Source of the DNA: Apodemus sylvaticus
Lineage: Eukaryota > Chordata > Mammalia > Rodentia > Muridae
Reading direction: 5' to 3'
Assembly: GCF_947179515.1 (NCBI RefSeq)
Contig: NC_067490.1
Span: 26,896,827 to 26,960,826 of the forward strand
Length of the DNA stretch: 64,000 bases
Shown: one piece after another, positions 30,547 to 41,883 of the stretch
How the letters are laid out: each line of letters begins with the position of its first letter
How positions within the stretch are numbered: the first letter of the stretch is position 1
The notes under the pieces: generated by a model
Databases searched by the model: none
The model's input: the letters and a program-made list of their open reading frames with translations, nothing else
What the model was told of the DNA's origin: nothing
Position numbers and translations under genes: made by a program

Positions 30547-32400
30547 ACGTTCACGCTTCCCCACTCCCCATTTCTGTTGTTCCCCTAGGAGCCTCAGACA
30601 GAGAACAGAGGTGTCTGTCCTTCATTTAAGGGGCTGTATTTGTTTTGGCTTTTGCCAAAAGGAGCTGAAAGCAGATGCAACAGCGTAGGAAGTCTGTATT
30701 CAGATCTGCCTTCTGCTAAGGCGATGGACCTTCTGCAGACCCTTGCTGCTGGGATACCACAAGACACCCAGCAGTCGCTGAGACCCAGTATTACCGGCTC
30801 CCACGAGGAGCTAGAAACCACCATGTCCAGCGAAGAGGCCCAAGACTTCTCTTCGGACAAGGGCTTCCCCGGGAGCCTGTTTGTTTCTCAGACTGTTGCA
30901 GGGTCTGAGGCCAACTGTCACTAAGGGCACTGATCAGTCGGTCCTAGGAGACCCTGAGACAACTAGGTGAACCCAGTTGTCCCCAGTATGGTCTAAAACA
31001 AAGCAAAACCATCCTGACTTGAGCCTAGAGATGTTCGTGTCACTTCAGCAAGTGTCTCTCATGCCACAGACTACCTTCTATTCCATGGAGACCTGAGAAC
31101 TTCTAGCAGTAACTAGTCAGTGCCCGCTGCCCCTACCCCTAGCTCAGGGTTCTTTTTTAGTTTCCATCTTCCCTAGAAATACTAGGCAGATCCAGCTAGT
31201 CAGATTCCCCTAGACCCAGGGACCCTGGCACCTTGTCACCCATGCTAGGCCACTGCAAATCCTTGTCACTAGGTCTAAACAAATCCTAAGATTAGTACGT
31301 GAGGACATCGGCGGAGATGTTATCTCGCCAGAGCACTCTAGGCCCATTCTGGAAAGCTTTGACAAAGCCCCTCCTCTTTGGGTGGAGCTATGTATGTATG
31401 TAGCTCACGCTTCCCTTCTTTGTTATACAAGCAAGACTACCTCACCCATATGAGGCTATGAAAGGGACAAAAGGCCCAAGGATAGACTGTGGGCACAGCA
31501 ACATCAGTCTATTCTCTCTTGGCATGATAGCAATCTAGAGACACCTGATGGCTAGCTAAGGTCCACCACCACATGGAACCCCCTCTGTGTCTGTCACTGG
31601 TGTTCCCGGAACAGCTCAGTTGAGAGCCCAGCTCCTGGGGCACAGTAGCTGCCCAAGCTCCATCATTAGAAAGATGCTTGAGACCGGAAGGGAAGCTTCT
31701 TTTCTCTGCTGGCAGAGGAGACTCTATCCTCACTCCTTGATAGACAGGGGACAGTCCAGCCTGCTCTTGAAGAGAAGCCCTGAGATCTGGACCATCACAA
31801 GCCAGTGCTTCCAGCAAGGTGATGGTCATGGCTAATACAGCACACTCCAAGGGAACAACAGTCAGATCTAGAGCCTCAGCAGCAACATCATCAGAACCCA
31901 GGCATGAGGGCAGAGACAGAAAGATGCCAAAGACATCCAAAAAGCTCATGGCCTCTTGAGAAGGGCAAAGATGTCCCTGGCAACAGGTCCTGGTGGCAGA
32001 GTCAGAACGGAAAGTAGCAAAACACAGAACGGAGACCAAGGCCTAGTCCCAGGACATGTGCACCTGTATGAAACAGGCGGGGCAGCTAGAAACATGCATG
32101 GAACAGGGAAAGAGAAGGGGAGACAGCAGAGGATGTTGTGTCACCTGTCCTCTGAGTGTACCCATCTCACACATTGTGATAGACTAGTGAGAACACATGG
32201 TCCTAACTCCCATGGGTGCAACCACACATCTCTCCACATTGCTGTTTCTAACCAGAACTTCAACTGAGCCATCTAGCATTGAGTTCAAATGGCCAGAGTG
32301 AAGTTAACTAAATAGCATGACCTTAGCAATCACTGGCCCCACCCAAGCAGACCCAAGGGCAGCTCTGTAGAGCCAGAAGGACAGCCAGTGTAGAGCCACC
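30547..32400. other. Single-copy sequence, no gene recognised
   Basis: No recognised transposon. The longest frame is 176 codons at 31509-32039 on the minus strand, without recognisable domain. CpG is depleted. Confidence 0.4.
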
Positions 32401-32402
32401 AG

Positions 32403-32436
<34 letters not shown>
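32401..32436. repeat. (CA)n microsatellite
   Basis: About 17 CA units. Confidence 0.97.
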
Positions 32437-32438
<2 letters not shown>

Positions 32439-33022
32439 CTGCTACCAATATCCAGGGACCCCGGAGCCTTGGTTCATGGGCATAGGATACCTCCCAGGCC
32501 AATTCAGGATTCCTCTGGCTTGTGCCTGCGTTATAGCCCTGGGCTGTCACACACCACCAGTGATCTGTTACTCATTACCTCCAGTTCCCCAAAGACGAGC
32601 CTTAAACTCTCGTTATACCTCCAGGCTCTAGCAGATAGAGTTACCCCGGCAGCTGGATTGCAGGAGGTCTTGTTCAGGTTGGAGAGGTAAGCAGACCCAG
32701 AAGTGACATATTCCACGGTAATAACCCAGAGGTGTCTGGGACAGTGCACAGGGCTTCCTAAGTGCCCTTGACTATTGAGAACAAGTAGAGTGATGGGGAG
32801 GGCCAGAACATCTCTCAGAAATAGCTACAGCTAAGCAGCAGGGACCTAGGCCGGGTAAAGAACAAACGTGTGTTTTCTGTGAATACACTGGCCCCAGCAG
32901 CTCCTCAGCATGGAGAGAACACGAGAGAGGCATAGCCATTCACTACCTTGAGTCAGAAGTGACATGGCTTCCACCCACGCCAAATTGAGAGTTGTTAGTG
33001 AGACAATAGGGACTTGGGAACC
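32437..33022. other. Single-copy sequence
   Basis: No recognised repeat or gene. Confidence 0.4.
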
Positions 33023-33348
33023 TGTGATGGTTTGGAAGTGCTCATCCCAGGGAGTGGCACTATTAGAAGGTGTGGCCTTGTTGAAGGAAGTGTGTCACTG
33101 TGGGGATGGGCTTGAAGAACTATCTCCTAGATTCCTGAGCATGCCCAGTCTGTTCCTGGCTTCCTTTGGAGAAAGATGTAGAACCCTCGGCTCCTCCTGC
33201 GCCATGCCTGCCTGGATGCTACCATGCTTCTGCCTTGATGACAATGTACTGAACCTCTGAGCCTGTAAGCCAGCCCCAATTAAATGTTGTCTTTTACAAA
33301 ACTTGCATTGGTCATGGTGTCTGTTTATAGCAGTAAAACCCTAAGACA
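33023..33348 (+). mobile_element. MT-type MaLR solo LTR
   Basis: Complete LTR from tgtgatggtttggaag to aaaaccctaagaca, with ccaattaaatgttg in the polyadenylation region. Flanked by gaacc (33018-33022) and gaact (33349-33353), a 5-bp target duplication with one mismatch. No internal region. Confidence 0.9.
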
Positions 33349-33594
33349 GAACTGAAGGCACAGAGATGGTCACCAAGCATTGTTAACATTACGGTACCTG
33401 ACTCTTTGTCACAGCCACTATATGTTTGCTCCGAAACAACAGCACTATGACAACGACCAGTCCTAAGCAAGATCAGTTCTCCAGGATCTGCCAGGGATGG
33501 TAATGGCAGTCTTATATTCACAGTGGTTCTCAGTTGTCCAGGAGACCAGAGTAGCAGAACTTTCTGGAATCCAGCAGTTTTCATGAACAGTTAC
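33349..33594. other. Single-copy spacer
   Basis: No recognised repeat or gene. Confidence 0.4.
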
Positions 33595-33858
33595 TAGTAT
33601 TTCTTCTTTGGACACTGCTTATCAACACCAGGGTGTGACCTATTGGCACGGTATGCCAAACCCAACCAATCTATAAGGTCACCCACCTCAGCTCCAACAC
33701 AGAGATCATCTGTCCCAGAGCACTTAAAGCTAGTGTCAAGAGCCAGCCTTGGGGATCCCACAGGCAGAACCCAGCCTGACAGAGCATCCCATCCCTGCAA
33801 CACCACTTCTGAGACTTGGCCTCCCAAGCCAAGGTTACACACTGCTGTCCTCCACAGT
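33595..33858 (+). repeat. Direct repeat pair, copy 1 (about 265 bp)
   Basis: Aligns to 34772-35039 with about 15 mismatches and a net 4-bp gap (about 94% identity). Both copies start at tagtatttcttctttggaca and end at a ctacagt/ccacagt block. Sequence beyond each end differs. Confidence 0.92.
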
Positions 33859-34159
33859 TTTCATCAGGAACGAGGACCAGGTTGCTCCCATCCCCACTGG
33901 ATTTACTGATGACTCGGCGCTGGCTGCCATGCAAACTTCCTGTGCGGCTAGAGGGTGAAAGCCCACAATCTGTTCTGAGCCCAACCTGTTGCAAAGCACT
34001 TGTCTGCCAGGGGGAAGTCCTGTGGGACTCAGTCAAGGAGAGTGTAAATGGCAGAACTGCTGAAGAGCTCTTTGGGAAGAGAGACTGCCAGGTGTCAGCT
34101 GCGTCCTCCGGAGTAGGCTCCCGAGATGTCCTGGTTAGTTCAGTTGCCTGTTGATGCAT

Positions 34160-34510
34160 TTGGGAAGAGAAGCACCTCAACTGAACAGTTGCCTCAGTCA
34201 GATTGGCCCGATGGGTATGTCTTTGGGATACTGATTGCTAATTGATGGAGGAGGACCCATCCTCCTGCGGGCAGTGCCATCCCTAGACAGAAGGCTCCAG
34301 ACTGTGTAAGATAGCTAAGCATGAGTCAGAGAGTGTGCCAGCCAGTAGCATTCACCCGTAGCTTCTGCTTCCATTTCCTGCTTGACTTCTTGCCTTGACT
34401 TCCCTCAGCGAGGGACTGTGACCCAGAAGTAGAAGCTGAAGAAATTTTTTCTCCCCAAAGTTGCTTTTGGCCAGAGAGTTTTATCATGTCAGCAGAAATG
34501 AGTGAGAGTA
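34160..34510 (+). mobile_element. Rodent LTR-like interspersed repeat
   Basis: Wording typical of a common rodent LTR-type repeat: ggtatgtctttgggatactg, attgctaattgatggaggag, cagtgccatccctagacaga, tgacttccctcagcgaggga, ccaaagttgcttttggccag and agttttatcatgtcagcaga. Probably MaLR/ORR1-like but not resolved. It sits between the two copies of the 265-bp direct repeat. Confidence 0.55.
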
Positions 34511-34771
34511 GCAAAGAGACTCTGGCCAGCTCTAGTGTGGGGAGCATGGCTCTGGCAGGCCTTGCCCTTCTCCCCAAGTCCCTCTCCCTTGCTAAAAGAC
34601 GTTAGAAACTAGCCCCCAAGGTCACTTCTTCCTCCTGACTACCAAGGTCCAACTATCAAAGTATTGAAGTCCAACAATCAAAAGTCCCCTTTGGCTCACC
34701 TAATCAACATGACCAATTAAAATTAAGTACCTCATCCTAACATGGGCTTTCCCATTTTATGTTTACAAGCA

Positions 34772-35039
34772 TAGTATTTCTTCTTTGGACACTGCTTATC
34801 AACACAAGGGTGTGACCTATTGGCGTGGTATGCCAAGCGCAACCAATCTATAAGGACACCCACTTCAGCAGCCTCCAACACAGAGAACATCTGTCCCAGA
34901 GCACTTAAAGCTAGTGCCAAGAACCAGCCTTGGGGATCCCACAGGCAGAACCCAGCCTGACAGAGCATCTCATCCCTGCAACACCACTTCTAAGACTTGG
35001 CCTCCCAAGCCGTGGTTACACACTGCTGTCCTCTACAGT
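34772..35039 (+). repeat. Direct repeat pair, copy 2 (about 268 bp)
   Basis: Second copy of 33595-33858. Downstream, sequence unique to this copy continues to a pyrimidine-rich stretch and an aataaatctcctacgtgctg block near 35209-35228. That block resembles the polyadenylation region of a retroviral LTR, so copy 2 may be the fuller copy of an unrecognised LTR. Confidence 0.9.
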
Positions 35040-35929
35040 GTGCTACCATTTGCCTATGTGATACATTGGCCTCTTCTCTATTTAGATGTAGTCCTTTGTC
35101 CTCTGAGACAAATACCCCTTCCCCTCGCGCTTCTTCCCCTCCCCTTCTCCCTGGTCCTCTATCTCCTGTCTTTGACCCTTATTCCCTGCCCTCTGTCCCT
35201 CTAGGGAAAATAAATCTCCTACGTGCTGAGAACTTAATCTTCAGAGTCCTGAGTCAATACTTTTCCATTCAGCTAGACAAGGTGTTGACAGGTAGAAAAG
35301 GTGGTATAGATACTAGTAGGACAACCTTAAAGGGGCAGAGAGGGAATACTCCCTAGTCACAGACAGCCAGACCTATGATATACCAGATCTGCAGGTTCAT
35401 TTTGATGGGCCTGCACAGAACTGAAAAACATGGTCTTTCTTAATTTGGTTATGGTCTGGGTTTTCCAGAAGGTATTACCCTACACCAGAGATAGGTATGA
35501 ACCAAGACTCTTCATACTCATGTGTGGGGATTTCCCTAGTGTGAATACCTTGACCCACACACTATGCCACCCACATCCTATTCCTTTTTGAAGACACATT
35601 CCTGTGTGGGACCTACATTCTTCAGTATTCCTGCAGATTTCTGAAAGAATGACTCTCTTACAGCTGTGGGTGGTCACTGATAGCCAAGTCAGGGAAGTTC
35701 AGTTTATGTCCCCTGTGAACAAGAACGTGACACACTGGAAAGGTTGCTAAGGAGGATTATGCTGTGATCCAGGAGCTTTTATTCTAGAAATAAGAGTTGA
35801 TTTCAGTGAAGTCTACTACAGCGTGTCCTCATTTGCATATGTAAATGAAATCTATCTTGTAGGTTTCTTTTCTCTCAGTGAGCCCTTGTTTAGGAATTAG
35901 CAGATTTAACAAGCCAGGAAAAGGTATTC
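35040..35929. other. LTR-like end and single-copy sequence
   Basis: 35,100-35,260 contains the C/T-rich tract and AATAAA-type block mentioned above. The rest is unclassified. No gene seen. Confidence 0.4.
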
Positions 35930-36960
35930 TACAAGGTTTTAAAGGCATTTCCTTAGAGTATAATAACAGAATTAGTTTAAGACTATAAACTATTTGAAGT
36001 CTTAGTTATTTCTCGATTAGTCTATAAAGTCAACGTAATCTCAATTTCTCTTATTTAAATATGAATTCACTCTAAAGTTCATATGGAGAAAAAGATCTAC
36101 AAATGTCTAAGTCAACCACAAAATAAGGAGAAGGGGACTTGTCCTGCCAATAGAGGCCAAAGAGACAAAGCTAATGAGTTCTGTACACAAGGACACACAG
36201 ACAAACAGCAAGATGCAGATATACGTGAATGGTGGTCACAAATCCAGGTCCAAGGACAAACTTGTCTAAGTAGGACAGGGAAGCCAGCTCACCACAGAGG
36301 GAGAAGGAAAAAAGGCCAAACACCACACCAGGCATGGCAGCATGCCTGTAATCCCAGTGCTTAGAAGATTGAGGCAAATTGATCAGATATTCAAACTCAT
36401 CCTCTGATACACAGGCAAGTTAAGAGCTGTAACACTCTATGCATCTAATCATCTAGAGAAATTTCTTAGACATAGGCATTTTTTGTAAGAGCCTATGTTT
36501 ATTAGAAACATAATAGAAGGCACTGTATGTTATACATTAGTTCTTAAATAAGAACTTTGTAAGACGACTGCTATAAACCATAGAGCAGATGTGTGAATTT
36601 GACCAGAATAAACAAGTTGCTTCCACTGAGCTCAAAATCAGGTTACAGAAGCTAGAATGATATGCACTATCAAAAGTCATCCAGGGGTCAGCATCTGTAA
36701 TGAGGAGAACATCCTTTAAAATGAGACCAAGAGGGAAAGGTAAAGAGTTAAGGCTACTGAAGAGTGCTCCCTGAGGAAATGCTCAAACTCAAAAATGCCA
36801 ATGACACAATGAAATCCCTTCATACCAATTAGGTTGCTGAGTGCTAGATAGCTGTGGATTCTCAGTTGGTATTCTGAGAGATGGGAATACGCCCTGGGCA
36901 GCTATTCTAGAGAACAATCTGGTATCATTTTGTTACATTCCTGAAGGGTAGAAACCAAAA
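35930..36960 (+). mobile_element. L1 ORF2 fragment (C-terminal half)
   Basis: Follows ORF2 from ctctaaagttcatatggaga through gaaatgctcaaactcaaaaa and acaatgaaatcccttcatac to agagaacaatctggtatcat. Decayed, without a long frame, and interrupted by a SINE fragment at 36325-36410. Probably L1M class. Confidence 0.7.
36325..36410 (+). mobile_element. B1-like SINE fragment
   Basis: ccaggcatggcagcatgcct and gtaatcccagtgcttagaag are B1/B4-type text. Only the first half is recognisable. Confidence 0.6.
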
Positions 36961-37052
36961 TATTGGTCCAGGCAGAGGTGGATTGTCAGTGATGGAGGCA
37001 TCTGAGTGGTCACGCCCAAGAAAGAAGCTAGGAAAGGCATGGTGTGATGACT

Positions 37053-37307
37053 TTGGTGGTTTGAATGAGAATGCCCCCCCCCCCCCACAGGCTCATATAT
37101 TGGAATGCTTAGTCTCTAGGGAGTAGTACTATTTGAAAGGATTAGAAGGATTGGGAGGTGTGGCCTTGTTGGATGAAGTGTGCTGCTGGGGTGGGCTTTG
37201 AGGTTTCAAATGCCGTGACAAGCTCAGAGACTCATCTCTCTGTCTCTCTGTCTCTCTCAGTCTCTCTGCCTCTCTCTCTCTCTTTCTCTGTGTGTGTGCA
37301 CGCGCGC

Positions 37308-37345
<38 letters not shown>

Positions 37346-37542
37346 ATCTGTGTGCCTGCCTAAGGATCAAGATGTAGCTCTCAACTACTGCTCCAGTGCC
37401 TGCCTGTGTGGTGTGCTCTCTGCCATAATAACAACAGACTAAATTTCTGAAGCTGGAAGCAAGTCCCCAGTTAAATGTTTTCTCTTTTATAAGGGTTGTC
37501 TTCATCATGGTCTCTTGACAGCAATAGACAGGGACTAAGACA
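37053..37542 (+). mobile_element. MT-type LTR with internal microsatellites
   Basis: LTR landmarks: tttggtggtttgaatgagaa, a C14 run at 37074-37087, gggaggtgtggccttgttgg, ccagttaaatgttttctctt and a final aatagacagggactaagaca. A (CT)n plus (GT)n array (37230-37345) has expanded inside it. Confidence 0.75.
37230..37345. repeat. (CT)n and (GT)n compound microsatellite inside an LTR
   Basis: TCTC-rich units, then about 16 GT units with a cgcgcg interruption. Confidence 0.93.
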
Positions 37543-37579
37543 ACATACCATTGAGCATCTCACCCAGCAGATGACCAAT

Positions 37580-37668
37580 AAGCTAGGCACACACTAGTGT
37601 GTAGGCTAGATACACACAGGTGTGTAGGCTAGACACACACAGGTGTGTAGGCTAGACCTACACAGGTG
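37580..37668. repeat. 23-bp minisatellite
   Basis: Three full units and one partial unit of a 23-mer around tgtaggctagacacacacag. Three complete units start at 37600, 37623 and 37646. Confidence 0.9.
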
Positions 37669-39116
37669 TGTCAGAAAGGGCCATTAGTGAAAAGGCAATG
37701 AGTTAACATCCAATAAATTACTTCTTTCCCATTGGTTACTGAGGTAATAGCTGGCACCCGAGGGAGTTCACAGGAAGCTGTAAGCAGGAAAGTGACAGGA
37801 AGTGATGCGATACTAACTCAAAGAAGGATGGCTTACAGGATGGAGGACTACAAGACAGGCCACAGTTAGAAAGAAGCCTCTCTGAGCTGCGGCACCATGC
37901 ACCTCTCACACAGCCACGCGGTCCGGGTCAACAAGTAGTTCTTGATGACAACAGATATTCTGAGGGTCTCCACCATGACCTGTGCTTCAAGGCCAAGATC
38001 CTGCCCACCTCTGCCTGAACTACACACGGAGTCAGGAGAAATCAAGTACACTGGTTTCTATGTACCACTCAGCTCAGGACTGAGTTTGGGCACACTGACC
38101 AGCAAACCTGCATGTGGGCGTAGTGAAAGCATCGTAATTCATGCTGCTGCAATTCAGGATTCAGGTAGCCTCAAATGCAAGAGATGGTATCCATACTCAG
38201 TTGGACGTTAGGCTTCTACAAACAGGGTAGTCCTGGGTCTTGGCATGAGCCATGCTTTGCTTCAGGAGTTCAGATACCAACCTTGGTTCACCCGATCCTT
38301 TTGCATTTGAATAGTTTATTCACGTATTGCCCGTCGTCGAGAGCCAACACCAAGCTCCTTCATGGCCTCGTCTATGCCCTGTTCCTACGGCCTAAAGGAT
38401 CCTGGGCTTGTCATTTCTTCCCAGATCCAGACTGATCCAGATCTCTGAGTGGCATGGCTAGTTCAGCTTTAGTGAGGTCAGAGCTACATTAAAGCAGCCT
38501 AGGACAGCGCTACAGTAACTGCACTGTCACCTCCATGGTGAGTGACCAGGTACTGGCAGGAAGTCTGCTAATCTCTGCTGCCATGAAAGGTCTGAGGTCT
38601 ACCAGATGTACATAACATAGGACAGCAGAACCCAACAAAGGTGGCAAGACGCGTCTGAGCATCAAGAATCCCCACTAGATCAGTGAGTCTGATTCAGTGG
38701 ATCCCATGGCCTGGTCGGGAGCCCATGGGACAGAGAAGGAGCAGACCAGAATGATCCAGTAGGAGTAGAAAGCAGCCACAGCAGGAGCCTCGAAGGATTA
38801 TTTCACTCCCACCAGTCAGAAGCCGGGACTCAGGGACTACACCTCTAACACAGGTCAGACTCTATTCTTTGTCTATGGAAAATTTAACATGGGATCTCAG
38901 ACCCTGAGTAAGAGGGCACAGATCCACATTCAAATCTCTAAAGGAGGTGAGAGTTTTCTCGAAACTAAAACCTTCTCAGGAAAGCACTGAACCCAGGCTT
39001 GGCTAAGCAAGAAGAACTAAGCCAATAACAATCTTCACATGAACAGCAAGGTCATGACTTACCTCTTTGACTGCTTTCCTTGGCAGTATCAAGTAGAAGA
39101 GGTTAAGAGAGAGAAC
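37669..39116. other. Single-copy sequence, no gene recognised
   Basis: No transposon recognised. Short frames only. CpG-poor. Confidence 0.4.
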
Positions 39117-39350
39117 CAGGAGGGTGGAGAGGTGGCTATATGCTTAACAGCACTGGCTGCTATTGCAGAAGACCAAGGCTCAGTTCCCAGCAACCACATG
39201 GCAGCTTTGTAACTGTCTATAAGCCCTGTTCCAGGCGACCCAGCACTCTCTTCTGGCCTCTGCAGGCACCATGCATGCAGTGCACAAGCATACATGCATA
39301 CAAACACTCACTCATACATGGAAAATAAAAGTGAATAAATCTTTTTAAAA
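39117..39350 (+). mobile_element. B3/B2-type SINE
   Basis: Head gggtggagaggtggctatat, ctcagttcccagcaaccaca, body and CA/TA-rich tail ending in gaataaatctttttaaaa. Confidence 0.85.
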
Positions 39351-41302
39351 GTGGAGAGTCAGTTCTGCAGGCTAGACACTGGGGGTACAAGGAGAGGTGG
39401 GGAAGTACTCTGTAAGCAGCTAGCATGACCAGTTTCTGAAAATAACTACTCTTGAGGGAGGAACAACTTAGACAGTGGAAGGAAGGTGCTGTGGGTCCCA
39501 TGTATGAATCTGTGGGGAAGCAGTTTTCAACCACTGAAATCCCCAGGAATCACCACTTCCAAAAGAGGTCTGTGGCCAGTTTCCTGATCATCCAGTCAGT
39601 CAGAGATAGGAGGACAGGTGAGCCAGTCTAGAGACAGAAGAGTGTTTATAAACATGCTTAGCCCCTCGTGGAGGCCAGCAAGCATGCAGCAGGTCAGTCT
39701 GTCCTCCCAGCATTTCTGGAAATACTCACAGTGTTAACACTTGTAAGCAAGTCACCTGCCACATGCTTTGAAGGTGGTTTGAGGAGCTGTGTATGTGAAC
39801 TAGATCTGGGGTGATATCTAATGTTCATATGGGTACATCTATTTCTTTCATTATAATAGAACTTTCACTGTGTACTGGCGATGCCTGCGACAAATGCTTG
39901 TGAATAGTATTTCAAGAATTCATCGAGTGGGAGAGACATTTCTGTCATGGGTCTCTTGAGAGAGCGGCCAGCACTTTTAGGAAAGACTGATGTTTATAGG
40001 TTTTCATACATAAGGAAGATCAGCGATGGTGTGCTCCATAGGAAGACAGCTGCCATCCTTCTCTTCTGTAATAATCGTGCAGGTGGATCATTGAGAAGCC
40101 CATTGACATGGAGTCCTGAAATATTCATGCATATTCATCCTATTCTAGAAACATCTTTCCCACAGGAAGAGTCATCTACTGCTCCTGAGAGAACACCCAG
40201 AACCTCTAGAGAAACATCGGGGATGTTCCTTAAGCCATCAGATGTGGAAACCTCCACATGAGCAGAAAGACAGATGGGCATCTCCCAGCATTCATCCAGA
40301 TAGAACTGCAGCAGTGGATATAGCAACCACAGGCTTCCACACAGACCCCACCCCACCCCACAAGTGCCACTAGCCTTGGGGGACCAGTTAGAGATTACTG
40401 GAAACCCTTTGACCAGATTCAACCAAAAGAACCTCCCAGCTACCTTACCAGGAAGCCCGAACATTGATGCTATATACTGCTCAAAGGGCATCATGGGAAT
40501 GGAGCCATCTCAGACCAGCCCTAGTGTTCAAGACAAAACCAGAGAAACCCCAAGCAAATAGTCAAATTGCAAAACCATCCAGGGGGGTCAGGGCTGTGGC
40601 AGGAGGGGTTCCTAAGCAAGAACATCAGCAGAAGACAGAGCTCTCTAGCAAAGACATGGGTCTGAGACCTACAGAGTCCTAATTGTTTGAGAGAAACCAA
40701 CAACAGATCAGAAGGAAGGAGTTTGTCACCCCATGACTTCTCTAGAGATGGCTATACCACTGACCACCATACCATGAGTCTTAGGATATTCTGTGTATCT
40801 TGGAAGACAAAGAATGTTTGATACTACCAAATGTCACTGAAGGGCTCCTAGGACAGGGTCCATAAGACTAAAGACCATGCTGATAAAATCATACATTTTC
40901 TGAACTCAGCAGACCATAGACCTAGCTGCCACAGGTACTAGGCTGGCGACTTAGGCAGGGGAAACAATGGGTTTATACCAGAAGGGAACACTGTAGCCAT
41001 GCACACGGTCTGTGCAGGTAATAGGCTCAGCTTCTCCTGCTACAGCTATAGGGAGAGAGGTGACATCTAAGAACAGGAAATGATCAAGTTCTCCAAGAAG
41101 AAACAGTCTTGTGACTTGTACCATCTTCTGGAGACACACCCTGTGGGTGGCTTCTGCCTTAGCTAATAAGGCCTCATCTTGTCTTAGCCCCTCCCATTGG
41201 CTTCCATGTGAGTACTGGACTTAGTCTTTAGCTGAAGACTTGTCCTCAGACTATGCCCCACAGGACCAGAAAGTGCCAACATCTAAGTCAGCTGAGTAAG
41301 CA
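39351..41302. other. Single-copy sequence, no gene recognised
   Basis: Nearly 2 kb with no recognised repeat. Overlapping short frames only. Confidence 0.4.
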
Positions 41303-41550
41303 AGGCAATGGTGTCACATGCCTTTAATTCCAGCACTTGGGAGGCAGAGGCAGGCAGATTTCTGAGTTAGAGGCCAGCCTAGTCTACAGAGTGAGTTCCA
41401 GGACAGCCAGGGATTAGAGTTAGAGTTAGGGTTAGAGTTGGGTTAGGGTTAGGGTTAGGGTTAGGGTTAGGGTTAGGGTTAGGGTTAAAGAAATCCTGTC
41501 TTGAAAAACCAAAAGAAAAGGAAAAAGAAAAAGAAAAAGAAAAAGAAAAT
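41303..41550 (+). mobile_element. B1 SINE interrupted by telomeric repeats
   Basis: The B1 runs from ggcaatggtgtcacatgcct to ccaggacagccaggg at 41410 and resumes with aaagaaatcctgtcttgaaa at 41487, followed by an (AAAAAG)n tail. About eight B1 bases (the ctacacag block) are replaced by (TTAGGG)n. Confidence 0.92.
41412..41487 (+). repeat. Interstitial telomeric sequence
   Basis: Seven perfect head-to-tail TTAGGG units (41443-41484) preceded by degenerate TTAGAG, TTAGGG and TTGGG units from 41414. The array is on the G-rich strand of the B1. Confidence 0.97.
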
Positions 41551-41559
41551 GAAAAGAAG

Positions 41560-41878
41560 TGTGATATATGCTTGGACCAAAGAATGGCACTATCAGAAGG
41601 TGTGGCCCTGCTGGAGTAGACATGGCACTGTGGGCATGGGCTTTACTACCATTATCCTAGCTGTCTGGAAGTCAGTATCATGCTAGCAGCCTTCAGATGA
41701 AGATGTAGAGCTCTCAGCATCTCCTTTACCATGTTTGCCTGGATGCTATCATGTTCCCACCTTGGTGATAATGGACTGAATCTCTGAGCCTGTAAGCCAG
41801 CCTCAAATAAATGTTGTCCTTATAAGAGTTGCCTTGGTCATGGTGTCTGTTCATATCAGTAAAACCCTAACTGAGACA
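41560..41878 (+). mobile_element. MT-type MaLR solo LTR with perfect target duplication
   Basis: Complete LTR from tgtgatatatgcttgg to accctaactgagaca, flanked by agaag on both sides (41555-41559 and 41879-41883). It inserted into or directly beside the A/G-rich tail of the B1 at 41303-41550, so it is probably younger than that B1. Confidence 0.92.
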
Positions 41879-41883
41879 AGAAG

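Noticed and set aside
30640..30924. 95-codon plus-strand frame with acidic, serine-rich text
   Set aside because: Looked coding-like at first, but no family, splice sites or upstream promoter could be supported.
31509..32039. 176-codon open frame on the minus strand
   Set aside because: Composition unlike a conserved protein, no domain and no supporting signals.
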